Below, piece after piece: positions 1 to 9,504 of a DNA stretch of 64,000 bases; position 1 is the first letter of the stretch, and the number at the start of each line of letters is the position of its first letter. The DNA lies in NCBI GenBank assembly GCA_002400415.1, contig DGQP01000009.1:310001-374000 (forward strand), written 5' to 3'. Made by a program: the position numbers and the translations under genes. This DNA comes from Chitinophagaceae bacterium UBA4411. Its GTDB lineage: Bacteria; Bacteroidota; Bacteroidia; Chitinophagales; Chitinophagaceae. The notes beneath the pieces were generated by a model that ran no database searches, was not told the DNA's origin, and saw nothing but the letters and a program-made list of their open reading frames with translations.

Positions 1-1404
1 TATTCACCGCTTACAGTTTCTTTGCCGAATGGCTATCATCTCGGTATTTCCGATGCCAATTTGGTTGATTATCCTGGTATGTTTTTGGAAAAGAAAGGAA
101 ATGCACTGCATGGGGTATTTGCAGCCTGGCCGGGAAAAGAAAAATTGATGGAGGGGGAATTTCCTCAATATGTTGTCGAGGAAAGGGCCGGTTATCTTGC
201 AGCAATTAAGGGCAGACAATTTCTTCCATGGCGAGCGGTACTGGTTGCAAAAAAAGATATTGACCTGCCCGGTAATGACCTGCTCTGGCTGCTGGGGGAT
301 AAATCAAAAATTACTGACCCTTCATGGATCCGGTATGGAAAAGGAACAGATGAGTGGATCACCGGAATCAACCTCTTTAATATCCCGTTTAAAGCGGGTA
401 TAAATACAGCTACGTATAAATATTATATTGATTTTGCCAAACGGTTTGGTTTTGACCAGGTAATGCTGGATGCCGGCTGGAGTGATGTGAAAGATCTTTT
501 TAAAATCAACCCGGCTATCGACATGAAGGAACTGGTTGCTTATGCTGGTAAAAAAAATATCCGGTTGATGTTGTGGACACTTTGCTCCACGCTGGACAGG
601 CAATTGGACAGTGCATTGACACAATTCAATAAATGGGGAATTACCTCCATTATGACTGATTTTATGGACCGTGATGATCAGCCGGTGGTCAATTTTTACC
701 ACCGGGTTGCGAAAGCCTGTGCCAGGCATAAAATTTCGGTGATGTTCCATGGTGCTTTTCCGCCCAAGGGCTTTAACCGCACCTGGCCGAATGCCATCAC
801 GAGTGAAGGGGTATTGGGAGCTGAATGGAATATCTGGAGTGAGCTGGCCACACCGGAACATAATGTTGCCATTGCTTATACCCGGATGCTGGCTGGGCCG
901 CTGGATTATGAGCCGGGCTTATTATTGAATGCACAAAAAGATCAGTTCCGGCCTATTGGAAAAAACCCGATGAGTATCGGCACCCGTTGCCATCAACTGG
1001 CCATGTTTGTCGTATACGACAGCCCTTTACAGATATTCAGTGGCAATATCAGCCAGGGATTGAAGGAGCCAGCCTTCATGGAATTAGTAGGAGGTATCCC
1101 TGTTACCTGGGATGAGACGAAAATATTACAAGGAAAAATCGGCGAGTTTATTGTTACTGCCAGAAGAAAGGGGGATGACTGGTATGTGGCGGCATTGAAT
1201 AACAGTGAGCCAAGATCGATTCAACTGCAACTTGATTTTCTGGCTGCCGGGTACTATAAACTGACGATTTGTAAAGATGGGGTTAATGCATCTGATTATG
1301 GCAGTGATTATTCAATCAGCACTAAAACAACAGATAAAAAGGGGGAACAAACTATTCACCTGGCGCCGGGTGGAGGTTTTTTAATCAAAATTACCCCCCG
1401 GTGA
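1..1404 (+). CDS. Glycoside hydrolase family 97 (SusB-like), 5' end outside window
   Basis: The reading frame is open from base 1, so the first part of the gene lies upstream of the window; the TTG at 22 is not the true start. The 467 residues present cover the (beta/alpha)8 catalytic barrel and the C-terminal beta-sandwich of GH97 enzymes, periplasmic alpha-glucosidases or alpha-galactosidases of Bacteroidota. Visible family signatures are MLDAGW, the SEGVLGAEWN stretch that carries an acidic catalytic residue, and the following TRMLAGPLDYEPG segment. Whether it is the inverting glucosidase or the retaining galactosidase type cannot be settled without the full protein. It sits 170 bp upstream of the sigma factor gene and could be the last gene of a preceding locus or part of this one. 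Confidence 0.88.
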   Translation, partial: YSPLTVSLPNGYHLGISDANLVDYPGMFLEKKGNALHGVFAAWPGKEKLMEGEFPQYVVEERAGYLAAIKGRQFLPWRAVLVAKKDIDLPGNDLLWLLGDKSKITDPSWIRYGKGTDEWITGINLFNIPFKAGINTATYKYYIDFAKRFGFDQVMLDAGWSDVKDLFKINPAIDMKELVAYAGKKNIRLMLWTLCSTLDRQLDSALTQFNKWGITSIMTDFMDRDDQPVVNFYHRVAKACARHKISVMFHGAFPPKGFNRTWPNAITSEGVLGAEWNIWSELATPEHNVAIAYTRMLAGPLDYEPGLLLNAQKDQFRPIGKNPMSIGTRCHQLAMFVVYDSPLQIFSGNISQGLKEPAFMELVGGIPVTWDETKILQGKIGEFIVTARRKGDDWYVAALNNSEPRSIQLQLDFLAAGYYKLTICKDGVNASDYGSDYSISTKTTDKKGEQTIHLAPGGGFLIKITPR

Positions 1405-1574
1405 TTATATAATTTATTTCCAACAAGTACAATTAAGGATGCTCCGCTGCCGGGGTTTTACTATGCTCCAGTAACCCGGATAATGAAAGTAAATAGATGG
1501 GATGAAGGTAAAAAACTAAACAGTCAGGGGTTATTTCTGCCAAATTCTTTACTTTTATTTCTGCTTGCTTACTG

Positions 1575-2150
1575 ATGCTCAATAATTACAGGACATACGG
1601 AGAAAATGAATTGCTTTCCCTGATGGCCCGGGATGATAAAGCTGCTTTCACAGAATTATACGACCGGTTCTGGAAAAAATTATTTGTAATCGCCTTCAAC
1701 CGCATCAAAGACAAACAATCTGCTGAAGATATTGTGCATGATGTTTTTTCCGGTTTATGGAATAACCGGACAAGGTCAGACATTGGCCAATTGGAAAATT
1801 ATCTCGCAGTTGCTGTTCGGTATGCAGTTTTCTCAATGATAAAGAAAAAAGCCAGGGCCCGGAAAATAGAACAGCATCTTGCCGGTTCTACTGTTGTCGA
1901 AATGCCGGTGGAAACCTCCCTGCATTATAAGAAAGTCCTCGAGTTGGTAAAGACAGAAGTGGAGCATCTGCCCGAAAAATGCCGCATTATCTTCAAATAC
2001 AGCCGGGATGCAGGAATGCCTGTAAAAGAAATAGCCCGTCAGCTTAATTTGTCTCCCAAAACAGTGGAAAACCAGCTTGGTAAAGCCATCCGCCAGCTAA
2101 AACTGGCCACCCGCAGTTTCCTGCAATCCTTCCTGACCATCATGTGGTAG
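1575..2150 (+). CDS. ECF-type RNA polymerase sigma-70 factor
   Basis: 191 residues, the normal length for a Bacteroidota ECF sigma factor. The N-terminal sigma region 2 lies at about residues 22-90, with the ARDDKAAFTELYDRFW and QSAEDIVHDVF signatures. Region 4 lies at about 125-180 with a helix-turn-helix (KEIARQLNLSPKTVENQL). It is followed 72 bp later by a FecR-type anti-sigma factor and then an STN-containing SusC. This is the known trans-envelope arrangement in which the outer-membrane transporter signals substrate to the anti-sigma factor, which releases the sigma factor to transcribe the locus. The targets are therefore probably the downstream SusC/SusD genes (inference). Confidence 0.93.
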   Translation: MLNNYRTYGENELLSLMARDDKAAFTELYDRFWKKLFVIAFNRIKDKQSAEDIVHDVFSGLWNNRTRSDIGQLENYLAVAVRYAVFSMIKKKARARKIEQHLAGSTVVEMPVETSLHYKKVLELVKTEVEHLPEKCRIIFKYSRDAGMPVKEIARQLNLSPKTVENQLGKAIRQLKLATRSFLQSFLTIMW

Positions 2151-2222
2151 TTCAAGTACTGATTTTTTTTTAACGCCCGTGGGGGATTTCCTCTTCCCGG
2201 GACACTATCTATATACAGCATT

Positions 2223-3407
2223 ATGAATACGCCTCAAACCATAGCCGAACTGATCAAAAAATCAGAAGCCGGAACAGCCAGCCAGGAAGAGATCAACCTG
2301 CTCAATGAATGGTATCATTCCTTCGATGACAGCGTTGCGCAGGTAACTACCAGTGAAGTAGCCGGTGAAGAACAACTGGCGGAGCGCATAAAGGCCCGGT
2401 TACTGGAAACGATCAGTAAAGGCTCCTTAAAACGGCGGGTACCGGTATGGAAAAAATGGAAACAGGCGGCTGCCGCAGCGGCTGTGCTGTTATTGCTGGG
2501 AACTGCTGCTTATTTACTGTTCGGTTCAGGAAAGGAGACGACTACCGGGGAACAGCCTGTAGCCCAAAAAGAATCTCCATCGGATGAAATTAAACCGGGT
2601 GGCGATAAAGCACTACTTACACTGGCAGACGGATCCGTAATTGTATTGGATAGTGCAGCTACAGGATTACTGGGGATACAGGGGAATACGAAAATAGAAA
2701 AATTAGAGAATGGCTTATTGGCCTATAAAATAAACGGGCGAACTATTACTGAAAACGATGAGGCTTTTTATAATACAATTACCACACCCCGTGGTGGCCA
2801 ATACCAGGTAACCTTATCAGATGGCACAAAGGTCTGGTTGAATGCCGCTTCGTCAATTCGCTTCCCGGTGGTATTTACCGGAGCCGAAAGAAGGGTGGAA
2901 GTAACAGGTGAAACCTATTTTGAAGTGGCTAAAAATGAGAAACTGCCTTTTAAAGTAAAAGCTGTCAATTCAGAAGTGGAAGTGCTGGGTACCCATTTCA
3001 ATATCAATGCATATGATGATGAAGCAACGATAAAGACAACCCTGCTTGAAGGGAAAGTAAAAGTATCTGTACCGTCTGCAGGGCAGGCTGCCAGTTATTT
3101 AATACCGGGTCAGCAATCAGGAATCAGTAAAACCGGGAAGATCAGTGTGCTGGATAATGCTGATACGGAAGAAGCGGTGGCCTGGAAAAACGGCCGGTTT
3201 CAATTTAAAAGTGCTGATCTGAGAAGCATATTGCGGCAGATAGCCCGCTGGTATGATGTAGACGTGGAATACAAAGGAGCCGTTGACCTGCATTTTACCG
3301 GGCAGTTGACCCGCAATGAGAACGTATCCAGGATGTTTGAGAAACTGCAGCTGACAGGGGAGGTGCATTTCAGAACAGAAGGAAGAAAAATAATTGTTTC
3401 AAGATAA
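2223..3407 (+). CDS. FecR family anti-sigma factor
   Basis: 394 residues. A short cytoplasmic N-terminal region (about 1-80) begins with the TIAELIKKSEAGTASQEE pattern usual for FecR proteins of this phylum. One membrane helix of Ala/Leu-rich residues follows at about 82-100. The periplasmic FecR domain (about 180-290) contains TPRGGQYQVTLSDGTKVWLNAASS, and a DUF4974-like C-terminal domain follows (about 320-394). The protein should hold the upstream sigma factor inactive until the STN domain of the downstream SusC contacts its periplasmic part. Gene order and orientation are the standard sigma/anti-sigma/SusC order. Nothing is damaged or missing. Confidence 0.93.
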   Translation: MNTPQTIAELIKKSEAGTASQEEINLLNEWYHSFDDSVAQVTTSEVAGEEQLAERIKARLLETISKGSLKRRVPVWKKWKQAAAAAAVLLLLGTAAYLLFGSGKETTTGEQPVAQKESPSDEIKPGGDKALLTLADGSVIVLDSAATGLLGIQGNTKIEKLENGLLAYKINGRTITENDEAFYNTITTPRGGQYQVTLSDGTKVWLNAASSIRFPVVFTGAERRVEVTGETYFEVAKNEKLPFKVKAVNSEVEVLGTHFNINAYDDEATIKTTLLEGKVKVSVPSAGQAASYLIPGQQSGISKTGKISVLDNADTEEAVAWKNGRFQFKSADLRSILRQIARWYDVDVEYKGAVDLHFTGQLTRNENVSRMFEKLQLTGEVHFRTEGRKIIVSR

Positions 3408-3417
3408 AAGGAACCAT

Positions 3418-3468
3418 ATGAAAAAAACAAAACCTTCATTGCTCTACCTGTATGATAATGACGGGTAG
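3418..3468 (+). CDS. Possible 16-residue leader ORF before susC
   Basis: ATG eleven bases after the FecR stop opens a 16-codon frame ending in TAG; it begins MKKTKP and has a basic start like the cytoplasmic N-terminal extensions often seen on Chitinophagaceae SusC proteins. It could be a vestige of such an extension cut off by a stop codon, a translated leader, or chance. A weak 6-bp hairpin follows at 3477-3497. I cannot show that it is translated. Confidence 0.15.
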   Translation: MKKTKPSLLYLYDNDG

Positions 3469-3685
3469 AAAAGAGACTGGCTCGATAAAAAAGCCAGACC
3501 CTGTTTGCGGCATGGCCCGGCGGATGGTTTGAGTCTTTTAATAAACAATAATGCGCTGCTTATTATTCAACCCTCTTCCGGATGGATTCACCCGGAGGAA
3601 CAACCTTTACAAATTTATGTATTTAACTGCTGTTTGCAGATCCGGGCTGATTCAGCAACGGATCGCAAAACAAACGATTAAGATT

Positions 3686-6600
3686 ATGAAACTAACTACA
3701 GTTTTATTGATCACCGCTTGCCTTCAGCTTAGTGCCACCGGGTTTACCCAGAAAGTCACTATCAAAGAAAATAATATATCTCTTCAAAAGGTATTTGAAG
3801 AGATCAGGAAACAAACCGGTATCCAGTTTTTTTATGCTGATGAAGCGATCCGCGCCGCTAAAACAGTTACGCTGGCTGTAAAAAATGAAAGAGTGGAGAA
3901 AGTACTTGATCTCTGTTTCAGGGATCAGTCGCTGTCTTATACCATTGCTGAAAACACAATTATTGTAAAAAGAAAAATACCTGAACCTGAAACAATTGCT
4001 GCACCCGTTCCGGAGGTGGCCGTAAAAGAGGTAAAAGGTAAAGTAACAGACGAAAAAGGACAACCGCTTTCCGGAGTGTCTGTATCGGTAAAAGGAACAA
4101 CTAACGGTACCACTACAGATGCGAATGGTAATTTCTCCATTTCAGTACCTGATGATGCGGTCCTCGTTTTTTCTTATGTCGGATTTTCTAATGTAGAAGA
4201 AAGAGTGGCAGGCCGCGCAACGATTGAGCTGTCCATGAAGCCGGTTGAACGGGCCATGGATGAAATCGTAGTGATTGGATATGGCACACAACGAAAAAGG
4301 GATCTGACAGGTTCTGTTTCTTCTGTAAAAGGAGAAGAAGTGGCTAAGATGCCTTCTACCAACCCTATTTCATCGCTGCAGGGCAGGGTACCGGGTCTCA
4401 TTATTTCCAACTCAGGCCGTGCAGGAGCCAGCCCGGTGGTGCGCATCCGCGGGGTGAATAGCACCAACTCTGCCAGCCCTGTATATGTAGTGGATGGGAT
4501 TTTGCAGGATAATATTGACTATCTCAATCCATCTGATATCGAATCCATTGACATCTTAAGGGACCCGTCTTCAATCGCTATCTATGGTATGAGGGCAGCT
4601 AATGGTGTAATTGCAGTAACCCTGAAAAAAGCGGCAAGGGGAAAAACAGTGATTAACCTGCAGAGCACTGTTGCTGTGCAAAAAGTGCAGGACAGGATTG
4701 AAGTAACCGATGCAGAAGGGTTTAAAAAATTATATAATGCCCAACTGGCAAATCTGAATGCAACCCCGTTTGATTATACTAATTATACGGCTAACACCAA
4801 CTGGCAGGACCTTGTGTTGAGAAATGCAGTGATGACGACACATAACCTTAGTATTGCTAACAGTGGTGAAAAAACAACCACTCATCTTAACCTTGGTTAT
4901 ACCAACCAGGAAGGCGTGCTAAAAAATGATCAGTATGAAAGATTCCTGCTCCGCCTTGGTGAAGAAATAAAGATTAATCAAAACATAAAAGTGGGCGGTG
5001 ATTTAACGGGTTATCATTTTATCAGCAACGCTCCCGCAGCCTCTGTCACCAATGCATTATGGGCTGCCCCGATCGTGCCGGTCCAATTTGATGAGAATAC
5101 GTATTATAGTATGCCTTCCTTCCAACGGGCACAGGTAGGAAATCCTGTTGCTGCTTTAAAAAGGAATGACAGAAGTTCTGTTAACAAGGGTTACCGGGTG
5201 ATTGGTAATTTATTCGCCGAGATCAAATTCCTTAAGAATTTTACATGGAAAACAGTACTGTATGGTGATCTTGGTTTTAATACAGGAAGAAGTTACAGCA
5301 GGTTGCCTTTTTCATTCATTAATCTTGGCGAGGGAGCCACACCGACAACCACAACCTATGATAATTCCGTAAGAACATCCGTTTCGCAAGAGCAGAATGA
5401 AAGTAAACGTTTCCAGCAGGATCATTACCTGACATTTGATAAAAAATTTGGAAACGGGCATTCAATAACAGCAGTGGCTGGTTTCACCACACAATATGAA
5501 TATGGTTCATCTGTTTCAGGAACCAGGAGAGATACTGCTATCAATGTACCCGACAACCCGGATTTCTGGTACCTGGGAATTGTAAACCCCAACAACCCCG
5601 TTTCGAATGCAGGCGCCGGTTATGAACGGTCATTGTTCGGTTCATTTGCACGGGCAGCATATTCCTACAAAGGCAGGTATCTGGTTAATGGTACATTTCG
5701 CAGGGATGCTTCTTCCAAATTTGCACCTGAAAACCGGTGGGCCAGCAGCGGAAGCCTGGGACTGGGCTGGGTAATTAGTGAAGAAGATTTTTTTGATAAT
5801 ATAAAAGCAATAGATTTCCTGAAAGTAAAAGCGTCTTACGGAACTGTTACCAATTCAAACGGTATCCCGGATAATTTATATGAACCAGGTATTCAAAATG
5901 CTTCTACTGCTGTGTTTGGTGACAATGTTTATACTTCCATTCAGGCGGCATACGAGCCCGACCCGAATATCAAGTTTGAAGTGGTAAGAGGGTTTGACCT
6001 TGGTTTTGAAACAAGATTACTTCAAAACAGGCTGAGTTTTGATTTTACCCGTTACGACAGAAAAACGTTAAGAATACTAACTCTTGTTCCGCGACTGGCA
6101 ACAGCTAATAACTCAGATGTTGCGCTTTATACAAATCTTGGTGAAATATCCAATAAAGGTATTGAGATTAACAGCACATGGACCGACAGGATAGGTAAAG
6201 ACTTTAAATACTCTGTTAGCGCCAACTTCAGCTATAACAAGAATAAAGTAGTGGCCATTGGCGATAAATTTGATTTTCAAATTACAGGTAACGGAGGCGT
6301 GAACTTAACAACAACCGGGCAGTCGATAGGCTATTTCTATGGTTACACCCAGGTAGGTGTTTACCAGTCTACTGCTGACCTGGCCAAAATGCCGGGGTTT
6401 GCAACCTCTTTACCGGGTGATATAGCCTATGCCGATCTTAATGGCGATGGTGCGATTACTCCTGCTGACAGAGGCTATATCGGTTCGCCGTTCCCTGATT
6501 ATAATTATGGCGCCAGTATTTCTTTAGAGTATAAGGGCTTTGATATGGACATTCAGGGCCAGGGATCTGCAGGCCATAAAATTTACACACAACGGCGTAC

Positions 6601-6976
6601 ATCCACATTTGCTGTATTGAATTATGAAACGATGCGGCTGAATGCGTGGACTGCCCCGGGAACCAGCAATATTGAACCCATTTTGGATAATACCCGTGGT
6701 AATAACTTCCTGATGAGTACTTATTATCTTGAACCCGGTGATTTCTTCCGGATCAGGCTACTTCAATTAGGCTATACATTCACCCAGCCATTTATGGTGA
6801 AAGCAGGAATTCAAAAAGCAAGATTCTTCATCAGTGCTCAAAACCTGAAAACATGGAGCAAGGTAACCGGTTATTCACCTGAACCCCTCATTGGAAGTAT
6901 ACTTGGGGGTGGTGCTGATAACGGGGCCTATCCTGTTCCTGCTATTTACTCATTAGGTCTTAATCTAACATTCTAA
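3686..6976 (+). CDS. SusC/RagA family TonB-linked outer membrane transporter with STN domain
   Basis: Outer-membrane TonB-dependent transporter that imports oligosaccharides together with its SusD partner. From this start it has 1096 residues: signal peptide (MKLTTVLLITACLQLSATG), STN domain (about 22-95; KVFEEIRKQTGIQFFY), a carboxypeptidase-regulatory-like domain (about 115-200), a plug domain beginning near VVIGYGTQRKRDLTGSVSS, and a long beta-barrel ending in the aromatic sequence SLGLNLTF. The STN domain and the sigma/FecR pair just upstream indicate signalling as well as transport. An in-frame ATG at 3551 would add 45 residues; I prefer 3686 because the signal peptide begins there, although basic extensions do exist in this family. 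The susD start codon lies 10 bp after the stop. Confidence 0.93.
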   Translation: MKLTTVLLITACLQLSATGFTQKVTIKENNISLQKVFEEIRKQTGIQFFYADEAIRAAKTVTLAVKNERVEKVLDLCFRDQSLSYTIAENTIIVKRKIPEPETIAAPVPEVAVKEVKGKVTDEKGQPLSGVSVSVKGTTNGTTTDANGNFSISVPDDAVLVFSYVGFSNVEERVAGRATIELSMKPVERAMDEIVVIGYGTQRKRDLTGSVSSVKGEEVAKMPSTNPISSLQGRVPGLIISNSGRAGASPVVRIRGVNSTNSASPVYVVDGILQDNIDYLNPSDIESIDILRDPSSIAIYGMRAANGVIAVTLKKAARGKTVINLQSTVAVQKVQDRIEVTDAEGFKKLYNAQLANLNATPFDYTNYTANTNWQDLVLRNAVMTTHNLSIANSGEKTTTHLNLGYTNQEGVLKNDQYERFLLRLGEEIKINQNIKVGGDLTGYHFISNAPAASVTNALWAAPIVPVQFDENTYYSMPSFQRAQVGNPVAALKRNDRSSVNKGYRVIGNLFAEIKFLKNFTWKTVLYGDLGFNTGRSYSRLPFSFINLGEGATPTTTTYDNSVRTSVSQEQNESKRFQQDHYLTFDKKFGNGHSITAVAGFTTQYEYGSSVSGTRRDTAINVPDNPDFWYLGIVNPNNPVSNAGAGYERSLFGSFARAAYSYKGRYLVNGTFRRDASSKFAPENRWASSGSLGLGWVISEEDFFDNIKAIDFLKVKASYGTVTNSNGIPDNLYEPGIQNASTAVFGDNVYTSIQAAYEPDPNIKFEVVRGFDLGFETRLLQNRLSFDFTRYDRKTLRILTLVPRLATANNSDVALYTNLGEISNKGIEINSTWTDRIGKDFKYSVSANFSYNKNKVVAIGDKFDFQITGNGGVNLTTTGQSIGYFYGYTQVGVYQSTADLAKMPGFATSLPGDIAYADLNGDGAITPADRGYIGSPFPDYNYGASISLEYKGFDMDIQGQGSAGHKIYTQRRTSTFAVLNYETMRLNAWTAPGTSNIEPILDNTRGNNFLMSTYYLEPGDFFRIRLLQLGYTFTQPFMVKAGIQKARFFISAQNLKTWSKVTGYSPEPLIGSILGGGADNGAYPVPAIYSLGLNLTF

Positions 6977-6986
6977 AATTTGGCAT

Positions 6987-8516
6987 ATGAAATCATTCAA
7001 TAAATTTTATACTGTTGTTGTTTTCCTGTTAATCAGCGGCAGTATTGTATTAATCACAGGTTGTAAAAACTTCCTGAATACACAGGCGCAGGGTACTTAC
7101 AATCTCGAAAATTATCCTTATCCCGGCGGGTCTGGTCCTTATGACCAGTTCATTTTTGCAGCATATAACGATTTGCGCAGTTTTAATGTGCACAGCCAGT
7201 CGTTTATCACAGCTTCCAGCATTCGCAGCGATGATGCTGATAAAGGGAGTACACCGGCTGACGGAGGTGCTAATGCCATTGATATGGACAATTTCCCGGT
7301 ACAGCCCAGTAATGGCTTTTGTAACACTTTATGGACCGGTTATTATGCATTGATCAATAAATGCAATACTACTATATCGCAGGTGGTTAATAATGCTGCT
7401 ATTGTTGCTCCTGATCCAATCAAAAATCAAACAATTGCTGAAGCCAAATTTATCAGGGCTTATGGATATTTTAACCTCGTCCGTTTTTTTGGAAGGGTTC
7501 CGCTGGTAGATACCGGTGTTTCGGGCAACATTCCTCAAAGCACTGCAGCACAGGTGTACGCATTTATAGAAAATGACCTCAATTTTGCTGTAGCCAACCT
7601 GCCCCTGAATTGGGATGCCAAGTTTGTAGGAAGGGTAACCAGCGGCGCTGCAAACGGGCTGCTGGCCAAGGTATATCTTACCCAGCAAAAGTGGGCACAG
7701 GCCATGGCTGCCGCCAATACAGTGATGACTTCAGGCCAATACGATTTAAGCACCCCTTACGATAAAATTTTCCGTGAAGAAGGTGAAAATAGCAAAGAAT
7801 CTGTTTTTGAAGTACAGGCAACAGCATCAGCGGCGATACAAACAGCCAATGGGGTGCAGTATGCGCAAATACAGGGTATCAGGGGCTCCGGTATCTGGGA
7901 CCAGGGATGGGGATGGAATACACCCAGCACTTACCTGGAAGCGGCTTATGAAGCCAACGATCCCCGTAAGAACAGAACAATCATGTATACAAGTACAGCC
8001 ACCACTACCTATCAAACCATTTATGGTGAAAATCTGCCGGTTGGCTTACCTAACCCACGGTATAATAATAAAGTATATACCAATCCTGCATTGCGTTCAT
8101 CTTATGGTAACCGGTTTGGGTACTGGATGAATGTCCGCATACTTCGTTATGCAGATGTGGTGCTGATGTATGCAGAAGCAGCTAATGAGGTCGGGGGCAC
8201 AGCCAATACCACTGCTGCATTAGCCGCATTGAATTCAGTAAGAGCAAGGGCAAGAAATGGTAATAACAGCATTTTACCGGATGTGACCACTACTGACCAG
8301 GCTTTATTGCGGGATGCAATCCGTAAAGAACGCCGGGTGGAACTTGCTATGGAACATGATCGGTTCTTTGACCTGGTAAGATGGGGTATAGCACAAGATG
8401 CTTTGCAGGCTGCAGGCAAGCCCAACTTCAGTAACAGCCGTGATGTACTGCTGCCGATCCCGCAAACACAAATTGACCTGAGTGCCGGTGTATTGACACA
8501 GAATCCCGGCTATTGA
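6987..8516 (+). CDS. SusD/RagB family nutrient-binding outer membrane lipoprotein
   Basis: 509 residues. The N-terminal signal ends in ITGC with the lipidated Cys at 26. The SusD-like N-terminal domain and TPR-like repeats follow (KFIRAYGYFNLVRFFGRVPLV, a family hallmark), and the C-terminal RagB domain contains RKERRVELAMEHDRFFDLVRWG. SusD proteins lie on the cell surface as the lid of the SusC barrel and bind the glycan. The ten-base gap after susC implies co-transcription and one complex. The protein is of normal length and undamaged. Confidence 0.94.
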   Translation: MKSFNKFYTVVVFLLISGSIVLITGCKNFLNTQAQGTYNLENYPYPGGSGPYDQFIFAAYNDLRSFNVHSQSFITASSIRSDDADKGSTPADGGANAIDMDNFPVQPSNGFCNTLWTGYYALINKCNTTISQVVNNAAIVAPDPIKNQTIAEAKFIRAYGYFNLVRFFGRVPLVDTGVSGNIPQSTAAQVYAFIENDLNFAVANLPLNWDAKFVGRVTSGAANGLLAKVYLTQQKWAQAMAAANTVMTSGQYDLSTPYDKIFREEGENSKESVFEVQATASAAIQTANGVQYAQIQGIRGSGIWDQGWGWNTPSTYLEAAYEANDPRKNRTIMYTSTATTTYQTIYGENLPVGLPNPRYNNKVYTNPALRSSYGNRFGYWMNVRILRYADVVLMYAEAANEVGGTANTTAALAALNSVRARARNGNNSILPDVTTTDQALLRDAIRKERRVELAMEHDRFFDLVRWGIAQDALQAAGKPNFSNSRDVLLPIPQTQIDLSAGVLTQNPGY

Positions 8517-8533
8517 TTGTCTGATCTTTAAAA

Positions 8534-9433
8534 ATGAAACAAATGAAATTTCAAAAGTTATATACGAAACACAGTGTAGCCGGGGTGGTACTGATACTGC
8601 TGGCTTTCACTTCCTGTAAAAAAGATGGCAACCCGAATGATCTTCCCTCAGTTGACCCATCTGCTTATGCAGGTACAATTGATGGCTTTAACAGCTCCGA
8701 TGAAGTATTTCCTGAAAATCTTATTGCGTACTGGAGCTTTGATGACACCAAAAATGAATTGAAAACGGGTACAGCCCCATTCTCTTCTTTGAATGACAGC
8801 TATGTGACTGGCGCTGTACGCGGGAAAGCATTGAGTCTTGCCGCAGGGTTTGTTTATTACAAAACACAATTCCAGGCATTCAAAACAGATTCGTTAAAGA
8901 ACTGGAGTATCAGTGCATGGATTAAGGTGAAAAACAATGGCTCAAAGAGAACAATGGTTTTCCAGATGGCAAGACCAACGGTATTTAATGGTAATATTAA
9001 TTTCGCTTTAAATACAAATGGTTACCCGGCAACTAACGATTCTACTTTGCGGATTCAACCTACTTTTTCAACAATAGGAGGCGGTACACAGGATAACCTG
9101 AACAGCGCTGCCGGCCAGGATAAAGCCAACCTGAACGACTGGGTTCATATTGTATTAACCTATGATTTTAGTACCGGGGTTTTTAATAACTGGATGAACG
9201 GGCGAAAAGTGGGTAATTTCCCTAACAGGGGTACAGGCAATAATAATTACAAGTCCTGGGAACCCAGCGAGGTGTTCTTTGGAGCTAATTATAATGCAGC
9301 CGGCTTGCCTGTCAGTGCAGATGTCAGTTTTGCTCCTATGACGGGCCAGATTGATGAAGTTCGTTTTTATAATAAAGCCCTTCCGGATGCTTTTATCAAA
9401 GCATTATATAACCTGGGTAAAGCAAACAAATAA
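8534..9433 (+). CDS. LamG-like (concanavalin A fold) surface lipoprotein, candidate glycan-binding protein
   Basis: 299 residues. The signal ends FTSC with Cys28 as the lipidation site, so the protein is probably anchored in the outer membrane. Residues about 65-295 resemble a LamG/laminin-G-type jelly roll: LIAYWSFDDTKNE at the start, WSISAWIKVKN, LNDWVHIVLTYD and GQIDEVRFYNKAL at the end are the usual LamG-like motifs. No hydrolase active site is evident. It stands directly after susD, the position where many loci encode an accessory surface glycan-binding protein, and I infer that role. A strong hairpin terminator follows its stop codon. Confidence 0.8.
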   Translation: MKQMKFQKLYTKHSVAGVVLILLAFTSCKKDGNPNDLPSVDPSAYAGTIDGFNSSDEVFPENLIAYWSFDDTKNELKTGTAPFSSLNDSYVTGAVRGKALSLAAGFVYYKTQFQAFKTDSLKNWSISAWIKVKNNGSKRTMVFQMARPTVFNGNINFALNTNGYPATNDSTLRIQPTFSTIGGGTQDNLNSAAGQDKANLNDWVHIVLTYDFSTGVFNNWMNGRKVGNFPNRGTGNNNYKSWEPSEVFFGANYNAAGLPVSADVSFAPMTGQIDEVRFYNKALPDAFIKALYNLGKANK

Positions 9434-9444
9434 TCATTCAGGCG

Positions 9445-9490
9445 ATAAAGGTGTACTACTGCGAATACAGTAGTACACCTTTATATTTTT
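9445..9490 (+). terminator. Intrinsic terminator after the LamG gene
   Basis: A perfect 17-bp inverted repeat (9445-9461 with 9468-9484) has a 6-base loop and runs into a T-rich tract (TTTATATTTTTT). It divides susC/susD/LamG from the hydrolase genes. Its right arm is 20 bases from the next start codon, so read-through or a separate promoter must supply the downstream genes. Confidence 0.85.
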
Positions 9491-9504
9491 TAAACTACAA
9501 TAGT

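Noticed and set aside
9451..9504. Longer in-frame start (GTG) for the GH144-like gene
   Set aside because: It would begin inside the terminator stem and precede the signal peptide with an unlikely extension.
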